Made by a program: the position numbers and the translations under genes. From contig OV277867.1 in assembly GCA_922989275.2 (NCBI GenBank), positions 37,502,070-37,566,069 on the forward strand: a stretch of 64,000 nt of DNA, in the 5' to 3' direction. This DNA comes from Gari tellinella (Eukaryota; Mollusca; Bivalvia; Cardiida; Psammobiidae). A model generated the notes under the pieces. The model did not search any database and was not told the DNA's origin. It was given only the letters and a program-made list of their open reading frames with translations. This document shows, in pieces, positions 31,596 to 42,453 of this stretch (positions are counted from its first letter, which is position 1; every line of letters starts with the position of its first letter).

Positions 31596-31838
31596 GGTGT
31601 GAATGAGTTAAAAAATACATACCATTTAGATGATAAACAAGTTAAAATTCAGACATATGATAAGCATGCCATGGGAACGTACATTATACTAAATGCTGTT
31701 CCCGAGGGATACCGTTAACCTGGTGCTTATATGTTGGATGCTGATGGTAGGGATTACCCGATCTCTTTGAAACCAACTGGTAGCGGGTCTGATGTTTTAT
31801 TCGCGATCAGCTTATTTATAAATGAGTTAAGGGTGTAA
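31596..31838 (+). pseudogene. Exon-like coding remnant inside FB3, one in-frame stop
   Basis: After a good acceptor (TTACATTTTCAG|GTGTGAATG, phase 1) an 80-codon frame follows, interrupted by TAA at 31716-31718 and ended by TAA at 31836. Residues before the stop include DDKQVKIQTYDKHAMGTYII. After it come PGAYMLDADGRDYPISLKP and SDVLFAISLFINEL. The uniform protein-like character on both sides of the stop suggests a decayed exon rather than chance. The family is not recognised. It may be an exon captured by the element or part of the element's own gene. Confidence 0.5.
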
Positions 31839-32324
31839 TTCAGCCATGGAGTCTGCAGGTCGGTGGGGCGGGGGCAGGCATGGTGTGAATTACTTGAGAA
31901 AGTTATAAATTACTTTACAAGTTTACAATCACATTGCTAAAGAGTGCATTATATTACAATTACATTACCCTTACGCACCGTTTACAACTACATTGGCAAA
32001 GTAATGTATTAAATCGTACATTACATTTTGATAACATTCCAAAACATTACTAAAAAAAGACTAATAAGCACATCATATATAACTGATAGGTAATCATTTA
32101 CATGTTCTTTGTCAACTACATAATCAAGGATGCATACATGTATGCAAGTATACAGTTTGAAAGATCAAAGCCGTTTTGCCTGTACACTTCTTAATTGAAT
32201 TACTGATATAGAGGGGTTCAACTGTACCAAGACAAAATGTATAAATGTCACTGCTGCATATAGCATCATTACAGTGTCAAATGCATTGTCTGTTAGATGC
32301 ATTGAGTCAAACATGAAATCTTAA

Positions 32325-32400
32325 CCCTTTACTCCATAGCCTGTTTCTATTCTTGAAGATATATGACCACTTATTGAACGTAATTTAAAGTATATCAGTG
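32325..32400. repeat. Family B fragment inside FB3
   Basis: CCCTTTACTCCATAGCCTG, TTTCTATTCTTGAAGATATA and TGACCACTT match the left part of family B. The core is missing. Confidence 0.5.
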
Positions 32401-32745
32401 GTACTCGATATCAATAAACGTGAACAAGTGAAAATATTTATCCCTCTTTTACAGTATATAATATGTAATACATGTATTTACATCGATTCCAATGACATTC
32501 GTCTTCTTACAATGTGTCGGAACAGAAACATTGCAGCATGTGTCTATGAAAATATTATTTAGATTATTGACAGTATATTATACAACATAGAAGCATCAAA
32601 TGATTTTTAAAAGTAATTAGCAATCTGACAAGCGTTAATCCTAATAATGAGAAGGGGCCTTTGTTTGACATCAAATACAGTAATTACCATACCAGGGCAG
32701 GGCGTGGCATTCTATGAAATAGAATAATATCAGGTATCAGCGGGG

Positions 32746-32945
32746 GGTCATTCTACGACATCGAATAATGACCGGGTGTCATTCTACGACATCGAATAAT
32801 GACCGGGGAGTCATTCTACGACATCGAAAAAAGACCGGGGTCATTCTACGTCATCGAGTTATGGCCGGGGAGTCATTCTACGACATCAAAAAAAGACCGG
32901 GGGTCATTCTACGTCATCGAATAATGACCGGAGTTATTCAACGAC
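32746..32945. repeat. Tandem array of about 32-bp units in FB3
   Basis: Six to seven degenerate copies of GGGGGTCATTCTACGACATC followed by GAATAATGACC. Each unit begins GGTCATT and ends AATGACC, so units are partly self-inverse. They are related to the arms of FB3. Confidence 0.8.
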
Positions 32946-33145
32946 ACTGATTGATGACAAGGGTAATGAGGCAACATTGCGCAGCGTCCGACCTGGATAT
33001 AAGTTGTTTGTAGATGGTGTTAAATGTACACATAAACATGATAAACTGTTGAATCATATCAGCAAGAGTTGGCAAAACACAACATAGCCCACTTGTAAAA
33101 GCTTTATGTGAATGATGACAATTTGATAGGTACTTCAGGGCCATA

Positions 33146-33240
33146 GGTTATAAAGAGTTTGAGTTGAGTCTGGGCGTTTGCGCTAATCTGACCAATCAAA
33201 TGCTCAGACTCAAACTCTTGATTATCTTGAGCTTTGGTCA
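33146..33240. repeat. Family G palindrome
   Basis: GGTTATAAAGAGTTTGAGTT, GAGTCTGGGC at the left; CTCAGACTCAAACTCTTG at the right, with TGACCAATCAAAT between. Related to 52365-52506. Confidence 0.6.
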
Positions 33241-33816
33241 CTACAGAATTAAAGGTCAAACTGCGACAACAGATATCACGATACTCACAATATTGGTCAC
33301 TTGCTGAATACGACAAGAGGACATTTCGCTGTTGCTAAGTTATGTAGGGTAAAGAGTCTTACAAGTAAACATTACTATAATACTTAAGCCATTCGAAGTG
33401 ACACTACCTTATTAAAATGTAAAGCCGGGGAACACTAAAACACAAGTAATCATGGTAATAAATAGATGACCAAACTATACCTGCAAGTGCAGCTTAATAA
33501 AGGTTTGATACCAACTTTACTTCAGATTTAACGACCGAGATCAAACTCGAGTCAGTATCTTGAGACTAGAACAGTTGAAACGAACCCCGCAACCAAAGCA
33601 CAGATTATATCAAAGTGTGTTGGCCAAACTGAGATACTTTTCAACAGTACTGTTGTGTTTTCGAAAAATAAATGTAAACCTTTAGTCATGTTTTAATAGA
33701 AATGCATTAAGACAATTCAAAAGCTTTTGTCACGGAGCTCCCTCAAAATCTCCCCACTTTTGGCACTGACGTATTGACTTGCAAACTGACAGAATGATAT
33801 CCTTTTTAATCAATAG

Positions 33817-34151
33817 AACGTACATTTATGAGCGCCGTGGTACCAAATAAAGGCCATAAAAGTTGTTTATCGAAAAATGATGCCAACGGTCAAGGTCACA
33901 GTGACCTGAAAAGTGAAAATTTTACAGGCTATGTTATAGGCCAATTTGCCATGGCAAGCTGTACTCACACACCAACTTTGGTAAATCTTGCTGGTGTAAT
34001 AAAGAAAATATGTTCTAAACAAAAGGTACATGTGAAGACGGAATCACTTCCAGACACGCGCAATTTTGTCACTACATACGCCCAAAATTGGGCTTTGGGG
34101 TATAAATACACATTTAGCACTTGCAAAACTAACTTTAAACCAAATATAAAG
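33817..34151 (+). CDS. Exon candidate inside FB3 with consensus splice sites
   Basis: The acceptor CCTTTTTAATCAATAG|AACG (33816/33817, phase 1) and donor ATATAAAG|GTAAGT (34151/34152, phase 0) bound 335 bp with an uninterrupted frame. The protein includes KGHKSCLSKNDANGQGHSDL, then SCTHTPTLVNLAGVIKKIC and TYAQNWALGYKYTFSTCK. The 5' part contains GGTCAAGGTCACAGTGACC, a near-palindrome often seen in mollusc repeats as far as I recall, so coding could be fortuitous. No domain recognised. An ATG at 33828 could also serve as a start. Confidence 0.4.
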
Positions 34152-34376
34152 GTAAGTATAAAGGGGGTCATTTTTCGACAGAAGGGGGTCAATATTCGAC
34201 GATGGTGGTCCTTTTTCGACGACAGGGGGTCATTCTACGAGGTCGAATTTTGACCGGGGGTCACTTTTCGATTGGGGTCAAAATACTTCGTTACACCGGC
34301 CCCAAAGTTGAAATGCAAAGGTATATATCGAAACTCCGCAATACCAGGTCAATAAAATTTATCTATACAATTATTA

Positions 34377-34575
34377 ACTCTTTCACTGCCATGAATTCAT
34401 CAGTTTTAACAAGTATCGTCTTCTTTGTTTTCTTATATTTTTGAAAGTTTAGGTATTTCGTCTTAAAAATATGTTAAATGAGTGTCAAGCAGTTTGACTC
34501 ATGTTAAGCCGCATCTAATCATTCCAAACCTTTTACAAATAACTATTCTACTCGGAGTAAGGCAGTTGAGTTTGT
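34377..34575. repeat. Family A MITE with collapsed core
   Basis: TTAACTCTTTCACTGCCATG at the left, GTGTCAAGCAGTTTGACTC, only traces of the core (GCCGCATCTAATCATTCC), and CGGAGTAAGGCAG at the right. Confidence 0.65.
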
Positions 34576-34773
34576 TTTTTCTTACAGCAATATATAAACG
34601 TGAACATGTATATTAACCTATTGATGAAGCAATGCTGATCAAGAAAAGTCGCAAAGTAACTCGCCGAAAAGATTAAATTTCAGGAAGTCCTAATTTTATT
34701 GTGTGTTATAATCGTTAAAAAAATCAACTGAATTATGAACACCCAAGTAAAATCTTATCTGTACTGTTACATA

Positions 34774-34978
34774 CAGTACAACCTCTCTATTACCGCCACT
34801 AAAAAGAAGAATAATTGATTTGATAAAAGACAGGTGACAGCTTAAAGCAAGGTGACGCTAAAACTTAAAGCTCTTATAGGAGCTTTCTGTTTTATTGTCG
34901 CCCTGCTTTAAGCAGTCACCTGTCGTAAATACATTTTAATTAACACAATTTAGTGGTCGTATTAGAGGCGTTCTACTG
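34774..34978. mobile_element. Family E MITE, 205 bp
   Basis: TA|CAGTACAACCTCTCTATTAC at the left and CGTTCTACTG|TA at the right. Core II form: CTTAAAGCAAGGTGACGCTA, AAGCTCTTATAGGAGCTTTC, TCGCCCTGCTTTAAG. Confidence 0.82.
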
Positions 34979-35674
34979 TAATTGAAATAAAACGAATGCC
35001 TCACTGTAAGCTATACCAATTGTACAGATCGCGAAAAAATTGCTACTAAACAGTGTATTTATCCATTACATGTGACCCTTGATACTTAAAACAAATCGCA
35101 TGTCTGCAACATCATTCACAAGCCACTACAATACCCTTACGTCTTTAGTATACTCAAGGCTGTATGAAATGTGTCCCTGGATACTAAAACAAGATTAAAG
35201 AGTCTGCAGAAGTTTCCGTCAATACTAAATCATCAAGGCGTGAACTTATTTAAGATCAGAGCAATCAAAATTAGGCTGACTGATGTAATAAAAGTAATTT
35301 TAGCTGGAGACAAAATAATGCTTTATTCTTTCCAATAACTAGAGCAAAGATTGCGAAAATATACTCGGCCTTTATTTCTTTTTTAATGGCTTCAGATTTT
35401 TTATATGAATCCTTCATAGTAAGATTCGTTTCCAAGACGTTGACACAATACTCATCTGCTCAAAAAAGCAACACTCAGTAAAATTGCTTAAAAACATAAA
35501 ATCGTTTAATTTTGAAAACTGTATCAGAAGAGACAATGAAACGGTTTAAAACAATAAACTCAAGGTGCATACAAACGACTCTCTTAAGTACATATGTTGG
35601 TAACAAACCTGGAACAATCGGTTTTCACTTGTGTGCAAATGGTAACGGGAAATCTCTGTGATGGAGATTTATGT
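34979..35674. other. Nothing recognised
   Basis: No supported exon or repeat. Confidence 0.45.
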
Positions 35675-35775
35675 AACGGGTCGTTTCGGCCTTTGTTCGT
35701 TTCGACCTATGTTGTTTCGGCCTATTTATAGAGGTAAGTCGTTGCGGTCCATTTGGTGGGTCGTTTTGGTCTAGC
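35675..35775. repeat. Degenerate tandem repeat, possibly one foldback arm
   Basis: Units GTCGTTTCGGCCTTTGTTC, GTTTCGACCTATGTT, GTTTCGGCCTATTTA, GTCGTTGCGGTCC and GTCGTTTTGGTCTA. Similar in style to the FB1 arms, but no inverse partner was found nearby. Confidence 0.5.
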
Positions 35776-36684
35776 ATAACCTATATTAATATATAATGCA
35801 TAAACTCGGGCCTGCATTAACATACTGTACAAACAGTGTAAACCCTGATGTGATATTTCAAAAATTAAATATATCAATTTGTAACAGTTTTAATGTGATA
35901 GATTTTTAGTTTAAGTGGTAATGCCCGAGTTTGAGTCTAGTAAAAAGTTCATGGAATTAAATTTTACATGTCAAACGTAGAATGGTTTGAATACGTTTTT
36001 ATTGTTTGAGACATGTGCGTGTGTACACAGATAAAGTTCATAGTTGACAGATCTGATAATAAACCCGGCATTTCATTCACCATTGCAGTTGATAATACAT
36101 ACTGTCAGAATCGTATATAAACTTCAGCAGTAAACTACAGTCAAACGGATATTAGTTTTCCATTTAAACGAAAACCAGGACAATCACATTTAACATTGAC
36201 TGTCTAAATAAAAAAAAAATTAAATTTACGAGATTCTAAGATGCAAAGTGTTGCACGATGATATATCTTGGCCAAAACAATTTGCAATGGACATTTTGTT
36301 TAAACACAAACGCGTTTATTGGAATGAAAAAAAAACCCATGTATTATTGAACAGAATATAAAGTGGGTCACTGTGATACTATACCGTTTAGCTTCATACA
36401 CACCATACTTTGGCAACAATGGGTTAAGATATAGAATGCTGATGCCATATTGTACTAATATAAGCATAATTGTTATGCCGGTTGTTTAACCATCTTCTCT
36501 GACAAAGATCGATTAAAAATATTTTCAAACAAATTTGTTTCAATTTCAAACACCGTTGTATAAATTAAATGTATATAAATATTCATGATTTGAATAGATT
36601 AACGTAGGCGATATAGTTTGTATTCAAAGTGCATATATGTTTATAAAAGATGGTATTTATCGATCTTGAATGTGATTTACTTAA
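35776..36684. other. Unassigned
   Basis: A short trace of family D right arm (AAACGCGTTTATTGGAATGA) lies near 36310. Otherwise nothing supported. Confidence 0.4.
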
Positions 36685-36825
36685 AATGTGAGAAAACCTG
36701 TCTTATTGCATTGTAAACAGTCTATATCAAGGCAATGCAAAGAACCGCATCGAAGACACATCTAAAACATTTAATGTAGAAGTCCGCTATGCAATAAGGC
36801 TAGTTTTGTCACGGTATGGATTATT
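36685..36825. repeat. Family L element
   Basis: GAAAACCTGTCTTATTGCAT and GTAAACAGTCTATATCAAGG at the left; TATGCAATAAGGCTAGTTTT and GTCACGG at the right. Confidence 0.5.
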
Positions 36826-37050
36826 TACTGCACCTGTTCACCAGCCAAAGGCTATATCATTGGTTGACATAGTGTACATTTAGTCGCCGAGTAATTATTA
36901 TGGTATAAGTTCATGTCTGTTTAAAATGGAACTACTTTCTTCAGTAGAGGAATTTATTAAATATGTAAAATTTCGTGTATATGGAGTGATGGGTTAAAGA
37001 AACTAATTATGTTAGACAGATTATGCCGTTATAATGATGGTAAAGTGTTA
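36826..37050. repeat. Possible family B right part
   Basis: AAATGGAACTACTTTCTTC, AGAGGAATTTATTAAATATG and GGAGTGATGGGTTAA match the right arm of family B. The core is absent. Confidence 0.45.
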
Positions 37051-37051
37051 A

Positions 37052-37195
37052 CCCATTGACTCCAATTATATAACATTCTTTCTTTTTCTTATCAAACCTT
37101 TAGGTGTATTTACTAAGGAAACATGAAATATCTTAGGCAGTTTGGATCCTGATCAGCTTTTATGAATGTCATGGCATCGAATAATGCGATAAAGG
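37052..37195. repeat. Decayed A-like element
   Basis: TTAACCCATTGACTCC at the left, GGCAGTTTGGATCCTGATCA, then GCGATAAAGGG at the right. Confidence 0.5.
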
Positions 37196-37206
37196 GACTG
37201 CATGTA

Positions 37207-37395
37207 CAGTTAAACTTCGATATATTGACCACTAAAAAAAGGCTAAACTATTGTATAAAAGCCAGTTGACAGCTCAGGGGAAGGTTAAAGTAAAACAGAA
37301 AGCTCTTATAGAAACTTTCTGTTTTACTTTTACCTTGCTTTAAGTTAACACCAGTCAGATAGACCTAAAGCGGTCGTAATAGTGAGGTTTTACTA
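37207..37395. repeat. Family E MITE
   Basis: CAGTTAAACTTCGATATATT and GACCACTAAAA at the left; CGTAATAGTGAGGTTTTACT at the right. Core AAAGTAAAACAGAAAGCTC, TTATAGAAACTTTCTGTTTT, ACTTTTACCTTGCTTTAAG. Confidence 0.75.
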
Positions 37396-38185
37396 TTCTG
37401 GCAATTGTTATGATATATAAACCACGGCGTAATATATCGCCTGTAGTTCGAAAACGAGCTTGATATGTAAATTAGATGTCATAAGGAAATCCAAGATCCG
37501 TGAACGAAAACTTATTGCCTAGAAAATATTATCTTACATCAAATCAGCATGTCTTCACCGGATAGGAGTTTTCCGAATGTCGGAAGCATGCTTCTTCTCA
37601 CGCAAGTAATTACCAATCGAAATGACATTTCGCAGAGAATATTTCACAATCGAATTATACTTGTGAACCAGACAAAATCAGATTTACAACAACTTAAATG
37701 TCATACACGGCTTGATGGAAAATGTTAAGCTACTAAAAGCCTACATGGATTCATTGTGGCTGAGTCGCCGTTTTAAATGTAAAGCACTACACATACTCTT
37801 GGGGATATTTAGTATTTAAGGCAGAGAGAGAGAGGATCTCGTGTATTTTTTACAATGAGAAACTCTGAAAAATTAAATTGAATGTTCCAGTTTCAAAATT
37901 CGTTTATTCTTTTTGACTATATACACGTGTTTTGAATAAATATTGCAAACTGGTAAGTAGCAGACGCTGATAGGCCATATCATACTAAAATAACTATGGA
38001 TGTCTGAACCTGTGACCCCTGAATCTATAAAACTATGTTCAGTGGGGGTCATTAAACAAGAAACCACAGAATAAGCAAACTTCATTAAAAGAGCCCATGT
38101 ATGACTCATTCGCCCCTGCAACTATCAACGGACATAGGGCTGCCATTTCTCTGTGTTTTCCTAAATCTTCGGATTTTGTCTAGTA
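37396..38185. other. Nothing recognised
   Basis: No supported exon or repeat. Confidence 0.45.
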
Positions 38186-38187
38186 TA

Positions 38188-38283
38188 TGGAAGCTTAAAG
38201 CAGGCTTAAGGCGCATTCTGCTTAATTTTCAGCCTGCTTTATGCAGCAACGTGTCATCAAAACTAGAAATGGGGAAAAGGTAC
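38188..38283. repeat. Family B fragment with collapsed core
   Basis: AGCTTAAAGCAGGCTTAAGG, CGCATTCTGCTTAATTTTCA and GCCTGCTTTATGCAG. One core arm is mostly deleted. Confidence 0.6.
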
Positions 38284-38574
38284 AATTCGTAAAATCACAC
38301 TTGAACAATGCAGATTTGGAAATCTTAGGATTTTTTATGTCAATGTATGGCAATCCTGTGGACAATTTCAATATCCAATTAAGTGAAGTCATCTTTTAGT
38401 ATCTAAAGGTTGACTTTTACAATATACTACAAAGTGACAAACAGTGCGGGCCCTGATCCGATAGCTCCTCTGACATGGGTTTTTCCATTTATGCATAGAA
38501 CGAGTGAACTCGTCACATGTTTGTAAATGAAGCATTACCACTTTACTACTACTGCCTACTCAATGCATTATAGT
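38284..38574. other. Decayed F-like sequence
   Basis: ACTACAAAGTGACAAACAGT, GCGGGCCCTGATCCGATAGC and TCCTCTGAC near 38420-38475 resemble family F. Confidence 0.45.
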
Positions 38575-38712
38575 CTTTTACGAACAGTCTGGATTCAGGT
38601 CAGACGCCGCGCAACTAATTTCAACATTGCTTAAATTAATATATCTTTAAACTTTGAGTGAAAAAAGGAGACAAGTTTTTAAAATTGATGACGTCATAAT
38701 AGTGAAGGAGTT
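38575..38712. repeat. Family A remnant, right half
   Basis: GAACAGTCTGGATTCAGGTC, AGACGCCGCG with the second core arm lost, TGATGACGTCAT and AGTGAAGGAG then TTAA. Confidence 0.6.
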
Positions 38713-39159
38713 AAAATATGGCTTTCTTTACATTTTTACCTACTGGAATATATGCATTTCCTCGTGTTTGGCGTCCTGATTCATGCTGCTCAGTGGATAT
38801 ACAGGATTTTGACGGAGCCACACAATCGATATATCTAAAATACAGGAGTGTTTTACCGAACATAGAGCTTAGCTTTATTATTTTGCCAGATAAAACCAAG
38901 CATTATGTCCAATAATGTTTATTATATTGACAATTTAAATTAACAACTTAGTTTATGATCTATTCGTCATTTTTACAGCGGCCGATAAGTTATAATTCAC
39001 TACAAACGATGTTGATCCTCATTTGGCGTTTTTGTTGGATCAAAATTGTCTGACACTCTTCTTGTGCTAAAGGTTATGAACACGAATAGTAGATTTATGG
39101 CGAACACAAGGTACATAGCGTTCAAATAGTTCAGGTGAAATTTATTTAACTCATCATCC
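38713..39159. other. Unassigned
   Basis: Open frames on both strands at 38711-38915 have no splice support and mirror one another; no gene called. Confidence 0.35.
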
Positions 39160-39381
39160 CCTGAAACTTCCAATGGACAATTCCAATTAACAATAAAGAC
39201 TGGTCCATTTTAGACTATTTAGGGTTGTTTTTTAAATTATATTTCAAAATGACAACAAATGAAGTCCCTTATTAGAGAACTCCTACAGGAGCCCTCTAAT
39301 CAGGGACTTCACTGTTTGTATTAGACAAATGTTCACTTGTGGTAAAGGACGCATTCTGCGTCACTAGGGCTCAATGAGTTA
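39160..39381. repeat. Family F element
   Basis: CCCCTGAAACTTCCAATGGA at the left; core AAGTCCCTTATTAGAGAACT, CCTACAGGAG, CCCTCTAATCAGGGACTTCA; ACTGTTTGTATTAGACAAAT and CTCAATGAG then TTAA at the right. Confidence 0.65.
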
Positions 39382-39424
39382 ACATCAAGTATGCAGTTTC
39401 TTTGCTAGATATGTTTGATTCCGT

Positions 39425-39545
39425 CTTTAACCCTAGTGACGAGTATATGCTTCCTTTACCAACAGTGATCTATCATAACGTATACTTGTCATAAGCAAAC
39501 CCACATCAGAGTACTTCTTCAGGAGCCATAAAATAATGGTCTGAA
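39425..39545. repeat. Decayed F-like element
   Basis: CCCTAGTGACGAGTATATGC, CCAACAGTGATC and CATCAGAGTACTTCTTCAGG, then AGCC. Confidence 0.45.
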
Positions 39546-39727
39546 GGGTTTGTCTCTTCGCCAAATTTAAAAAATGAATGTCAAAAATTGAAAACACTTA
39601 AATGGAAGCGGAATCTGTTTATTTGATGTTTTAGTTGCTAATGCTTTTAAAATAGGAAGTGTGTTGCAATATATATCCGACAGTGAGAAACTGGCTAAAT
39701 ATTCTTAACATGTTGCATAAGTGTTCG

Positions 39728-40032
39728 TGCGTTGCTCGGAGGAAATCGTTATAGGGAGGACAATTAGCTTACATGTGCAAACAGCTTGAAACCAGATTAA
39801 GTACCGCGAAACGCGGCGTGTGATCTAGAATTAAACTGTTTGTCACTCGTCATTAATTTATTTTCTGTCAAAATGTCCATTATGTAACTTTTGAAGAAAA
39901 AAAACAGTCGACATTCTACAGTAAACTTTATTGCAGCAGTGAAAGAGTAAGGCATACTTGTCCCGTTTGGACAAGGGTCGTTTTAAGGAGGGAGTCGTTG
40001 TTGTGAGGGCCGTTGTAGGGAGGTAGCACTGT
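39728..40032. repeat. Family C MITE lacking its left end
   Basis: GTGCGTTGCTCGGAGGAAAT near the left, CAAACAGCTTGAAACCAG, core GTACCGCGAAACGCGGCGTG, and GGGCCGTTGTAGGGAGGTAG, CACTG at the right. Confidence 0.75.
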
Positions 40033-40325
40033 ATGTTATAAATGACCGACATCTACCAATACATATCACGTTGTGTGCAGTGTTTCTTTCAGCTTTCTTG
40101 GCTTGTTAAAATTGAATATTCAACTGTGATTGACAACTACAGAAAGAATGTAATTGCTTCTGTCTGGATGTGATAGACATACTTGAACGAAATCAATACA
40201 GATTATTCGAGATGTCAAGAAGCTGACTTTCAGGATGTGCGTATGTTGGGTATGTCCTGTAGATATTAATTTGATGTTCTCCATTGCTATATACCAAGTG
40301 ACCAGACCCCGATATTTTTAAGTGT
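40033..40325. other. Nothing recognised
   Basis: No supported feature. Confidence 0.4.
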
Positions 40326-40329
40326 TTCA

Positions 40330-40430
40330 GTTTAATCTGAGATCGTACTCAATCATTTGATTAGTCAGATTGGAACGTTTGCTCAAATCCAACCGATTAA
40401 ATGCATGAGAACGATCTCATATTCAACTAC
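40330..40430. repeat. Family G-like palindrome
   Basis: TGAGATCGTACTCAATCATT and GATTAGTCAGATTGGAACG at the left; GATTAAATGCATGAGAACGA and TCTCA at the right form an imperfect hairpin like family G. Confidence 0.5.
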
Positions 40431-40823
40431 ATATAAAGGTCTTTATAATCTTGGACCATCGTGTGTGAAATGGTGTTTTGGCGCGTAACCGGCTAGCTTT
40501 GCACGAGATATAAGGATTCATACAGACAATTGTTAGTTTTCAACTGCTTGAATACAAACTATTCAGGGTGTTTCACACATATCAATATGTTTTGGTTTTT
40601 TGGGGGGGTTTCGTAAAGGCCTTGTCAATGAAGGTGCTCGTTTATTCAAACACTGGAACAGTTTCGAAGGTGTCTAACGTTAATAACGATGATTTCCCAA
40701 TAAACAAGCCTCTAAAGATCAGTATTCTTCTAGTTTCAAAAGCCTGCTAAACAAATATAGTGTGCTTTTTAACCTGCCACATGTGTCGAAAGTTTACTAG
40801 TGAAATATTTGAGTTAATCATTA
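40431..40823. other. Nothing recognised
   Basis: No supported feature. Confidence 0.4.
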
Positions 40824-41215
40824 CCCCCCCCCCCCCTAAATATTTAAATGGACCATTTCAGTCTCCGATTTAGTCAAGCCCATGTTTGACTATTTTAAAT
40901 TGATTTTTTTTCAGTGTATTGACATATCACAAAAGGTGCAGTCTTTGATAAATTGCGGGGTTCGTTCAAGAGCCCTCTGATCTGGGTCTTATTTTCAGAG
41001 CGCAGATAATACTAGTTAAACTGTTTGACTTTTGTTAACTCAGTCAGAAGTAGAGTTGATTTTAACAGTTTCTGGTAAAGTGACAAACATGCAGACCCTG
41101 TTCCGAGGGCTTCTGTAGGAGCCCCTCGGAATAAGGTATATGTACAGTTGTTGTAAGATAAGTTTACTCTTTAAAGTTACACTGTTTGATAAAGGCGAAT
41201 TAACTAGTCACAAGT
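40824..41215. repeat. Family F sequence with a 13-C tract and two core regions
   Basis: A run of 13 C (40824-40836) then TAAATATTTAAATGGACC, as in the copy at 15165. A first, decayed core lies near 40930-41000. A second reads CCCTGTTCCGAGGGCTTCTG and TAGGAGCCCCTCGGAATAAG at about 41096-41135; its TTCCGAGG/CCTCGGAA arms replace the usual GATCAGAGG/CCTCTGATC together. Confidence 0.6.
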
Positions 41216-41760
41216 GTTGAAAGTGTTAATTGGTCAAATGAGAACAAACCCGCCTCTGCATTTATTTCAATCTTCATAAATCGACCGTTTTACGTAAGAA
41301 TACTTTTACAACGTTAGGTTAAGCTTTTGGAAACTCTAGAACTTTGTTTTTCAAATTATCTGTCACTTCTGATAATAGAATTCCGTTTTGTTCAGGCAGA
41401 AATAATATAATCAGTTATTGGTGTAAAATCTTAATTCCATTCTATGTAACGCAAATTCTGTAATAATTGCGATTGTTCCCAAGAGTGAAAATGAAATTGT
41501 GTTTTTATTCGTATGGTTTTTATTTGTTAGTCTTCATAAAATCGTGGTATCCAATTATAGGCTTTAACACCCAAGAGCGGAAATGTTCAAAACAGAAAAA
41601 AAACACTTAAAAGATAACATTGAGACTAATTAACGTAAGTTACAGCTATGCACATGTCGTGGACAAATAAAGTATTTGTTCGATTCCAAATATTAGTCCT
41701 TTTCATGCTAAATGTCGTTTTAAACAAATATATCGTTTGCGAAAAACAATCAAATCTACG
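41216..41760. other. Nothing recognised
   Basis: No supported feature. Confidence 0.45.
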
Positions 41761-41764
41761 TTTA

Positions 41765-41865
41765 AGCTTTTGTTAACTGAAGTGACAAAAGTTTGGATCC
41801 AGATCAGACGCCGCGTAACGCGGCGTCTGATCTGAATTCAAACTTGCTGCAAATGTTAGCCAAGT
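41765..41865. repeat. Isolated core I palindrome without family termini
   Basis: TTTGGATCCAGATCAGACGC, CGCG TAA CGCG, GCGTCTGATCTGAATTCAAA, then TGCAAATGTTAGCCAA as in family C. No CAGTGCTCCC or TTAACCC ends could be found on either side. Confidence 0.75.
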
Positions 41866-42453
41866 TGCGCTTAGCACGATGAGGAAATTATTGTCAAGAG
41901 AGTTTATATTTTCTCAGTTGCTGTGTCATGATGCTAAGCAGTTACGTGTTAAATTCCTTTATCTTATCAACTCGTTGTATATTGCTTCTTATTGTCCATA
42001 CACTACGAACTGTTGTTCCGCCTTAGAGGTCTCGGCAGTAACGGGGTGAATATACCGCTCAACACCAGGTTCACCGTAAATAAGTTTCCTTATAGACGGC
42101 ATTTAATTCAGGCGACAGATAATGCATGAAATAAGCCTATTACAACAAGTATAGATTGTCAAAGAACTAGTCGTGACGATGAATTGAAGCATGTGTAGGT
42201 ATTAAGATTGTCGACTCGGATGATTTCCCTTGCGAATTTTTAACTTGCCGTCTTTTCTCGGTTACGAATCTTCCGCACACGACATATGAATCTGTGATAC
42301 GCCATGGACACAATTTGGACTCAAACAAAATGCTCAGTTGCCTTTGTTCCGATCTGGGTACAAGCTGTTGGGTAATGTCAATCTCTTTGAATTTGAATAT
42401 GCAAATCAATTGAATATAAGAATTGCTGCCATAGACAACTTGTTCAGTCTATA
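41866..42453. other. Nothing recognised
   Basis: No supported exon or repeat. Confidence 0.45.

Larger units (their letters stand above)
31450..34300. mobile_element. Foldback-like element FB3 carrying exon-like segments
   Basis: The ends are inverse repeats: GCCGGTGTAACGAAGTATTT at the left and AAATACTTCGTTACACCGGC at the right. Inner arms share TTTTGACCCC, ATCGAAAA and TGACCCCCGGTCA-type units (31478-31530 and about 34160-34280). An array of the same kind of unit lies inside at 32746-32945. Two plus-strand exon-like segments, 31596-31838 and 33817-34151, lie within. No transposase was recognised. No clear target duplication is visible, and the element meets a broken family C copy at its left. 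Confidence 0.72.

Noticed and set aside
32746..32945. CRISPR-like array
   Set aside because: Units are contiguous with no spacers, are degenerate and belong to a foldback element in eukaryotic DNA.
33965..34192. 75-codon minus-strand frame
   Set aside because: Antisense of the better-supported plus-strand exon candidate with consensus splice sites.
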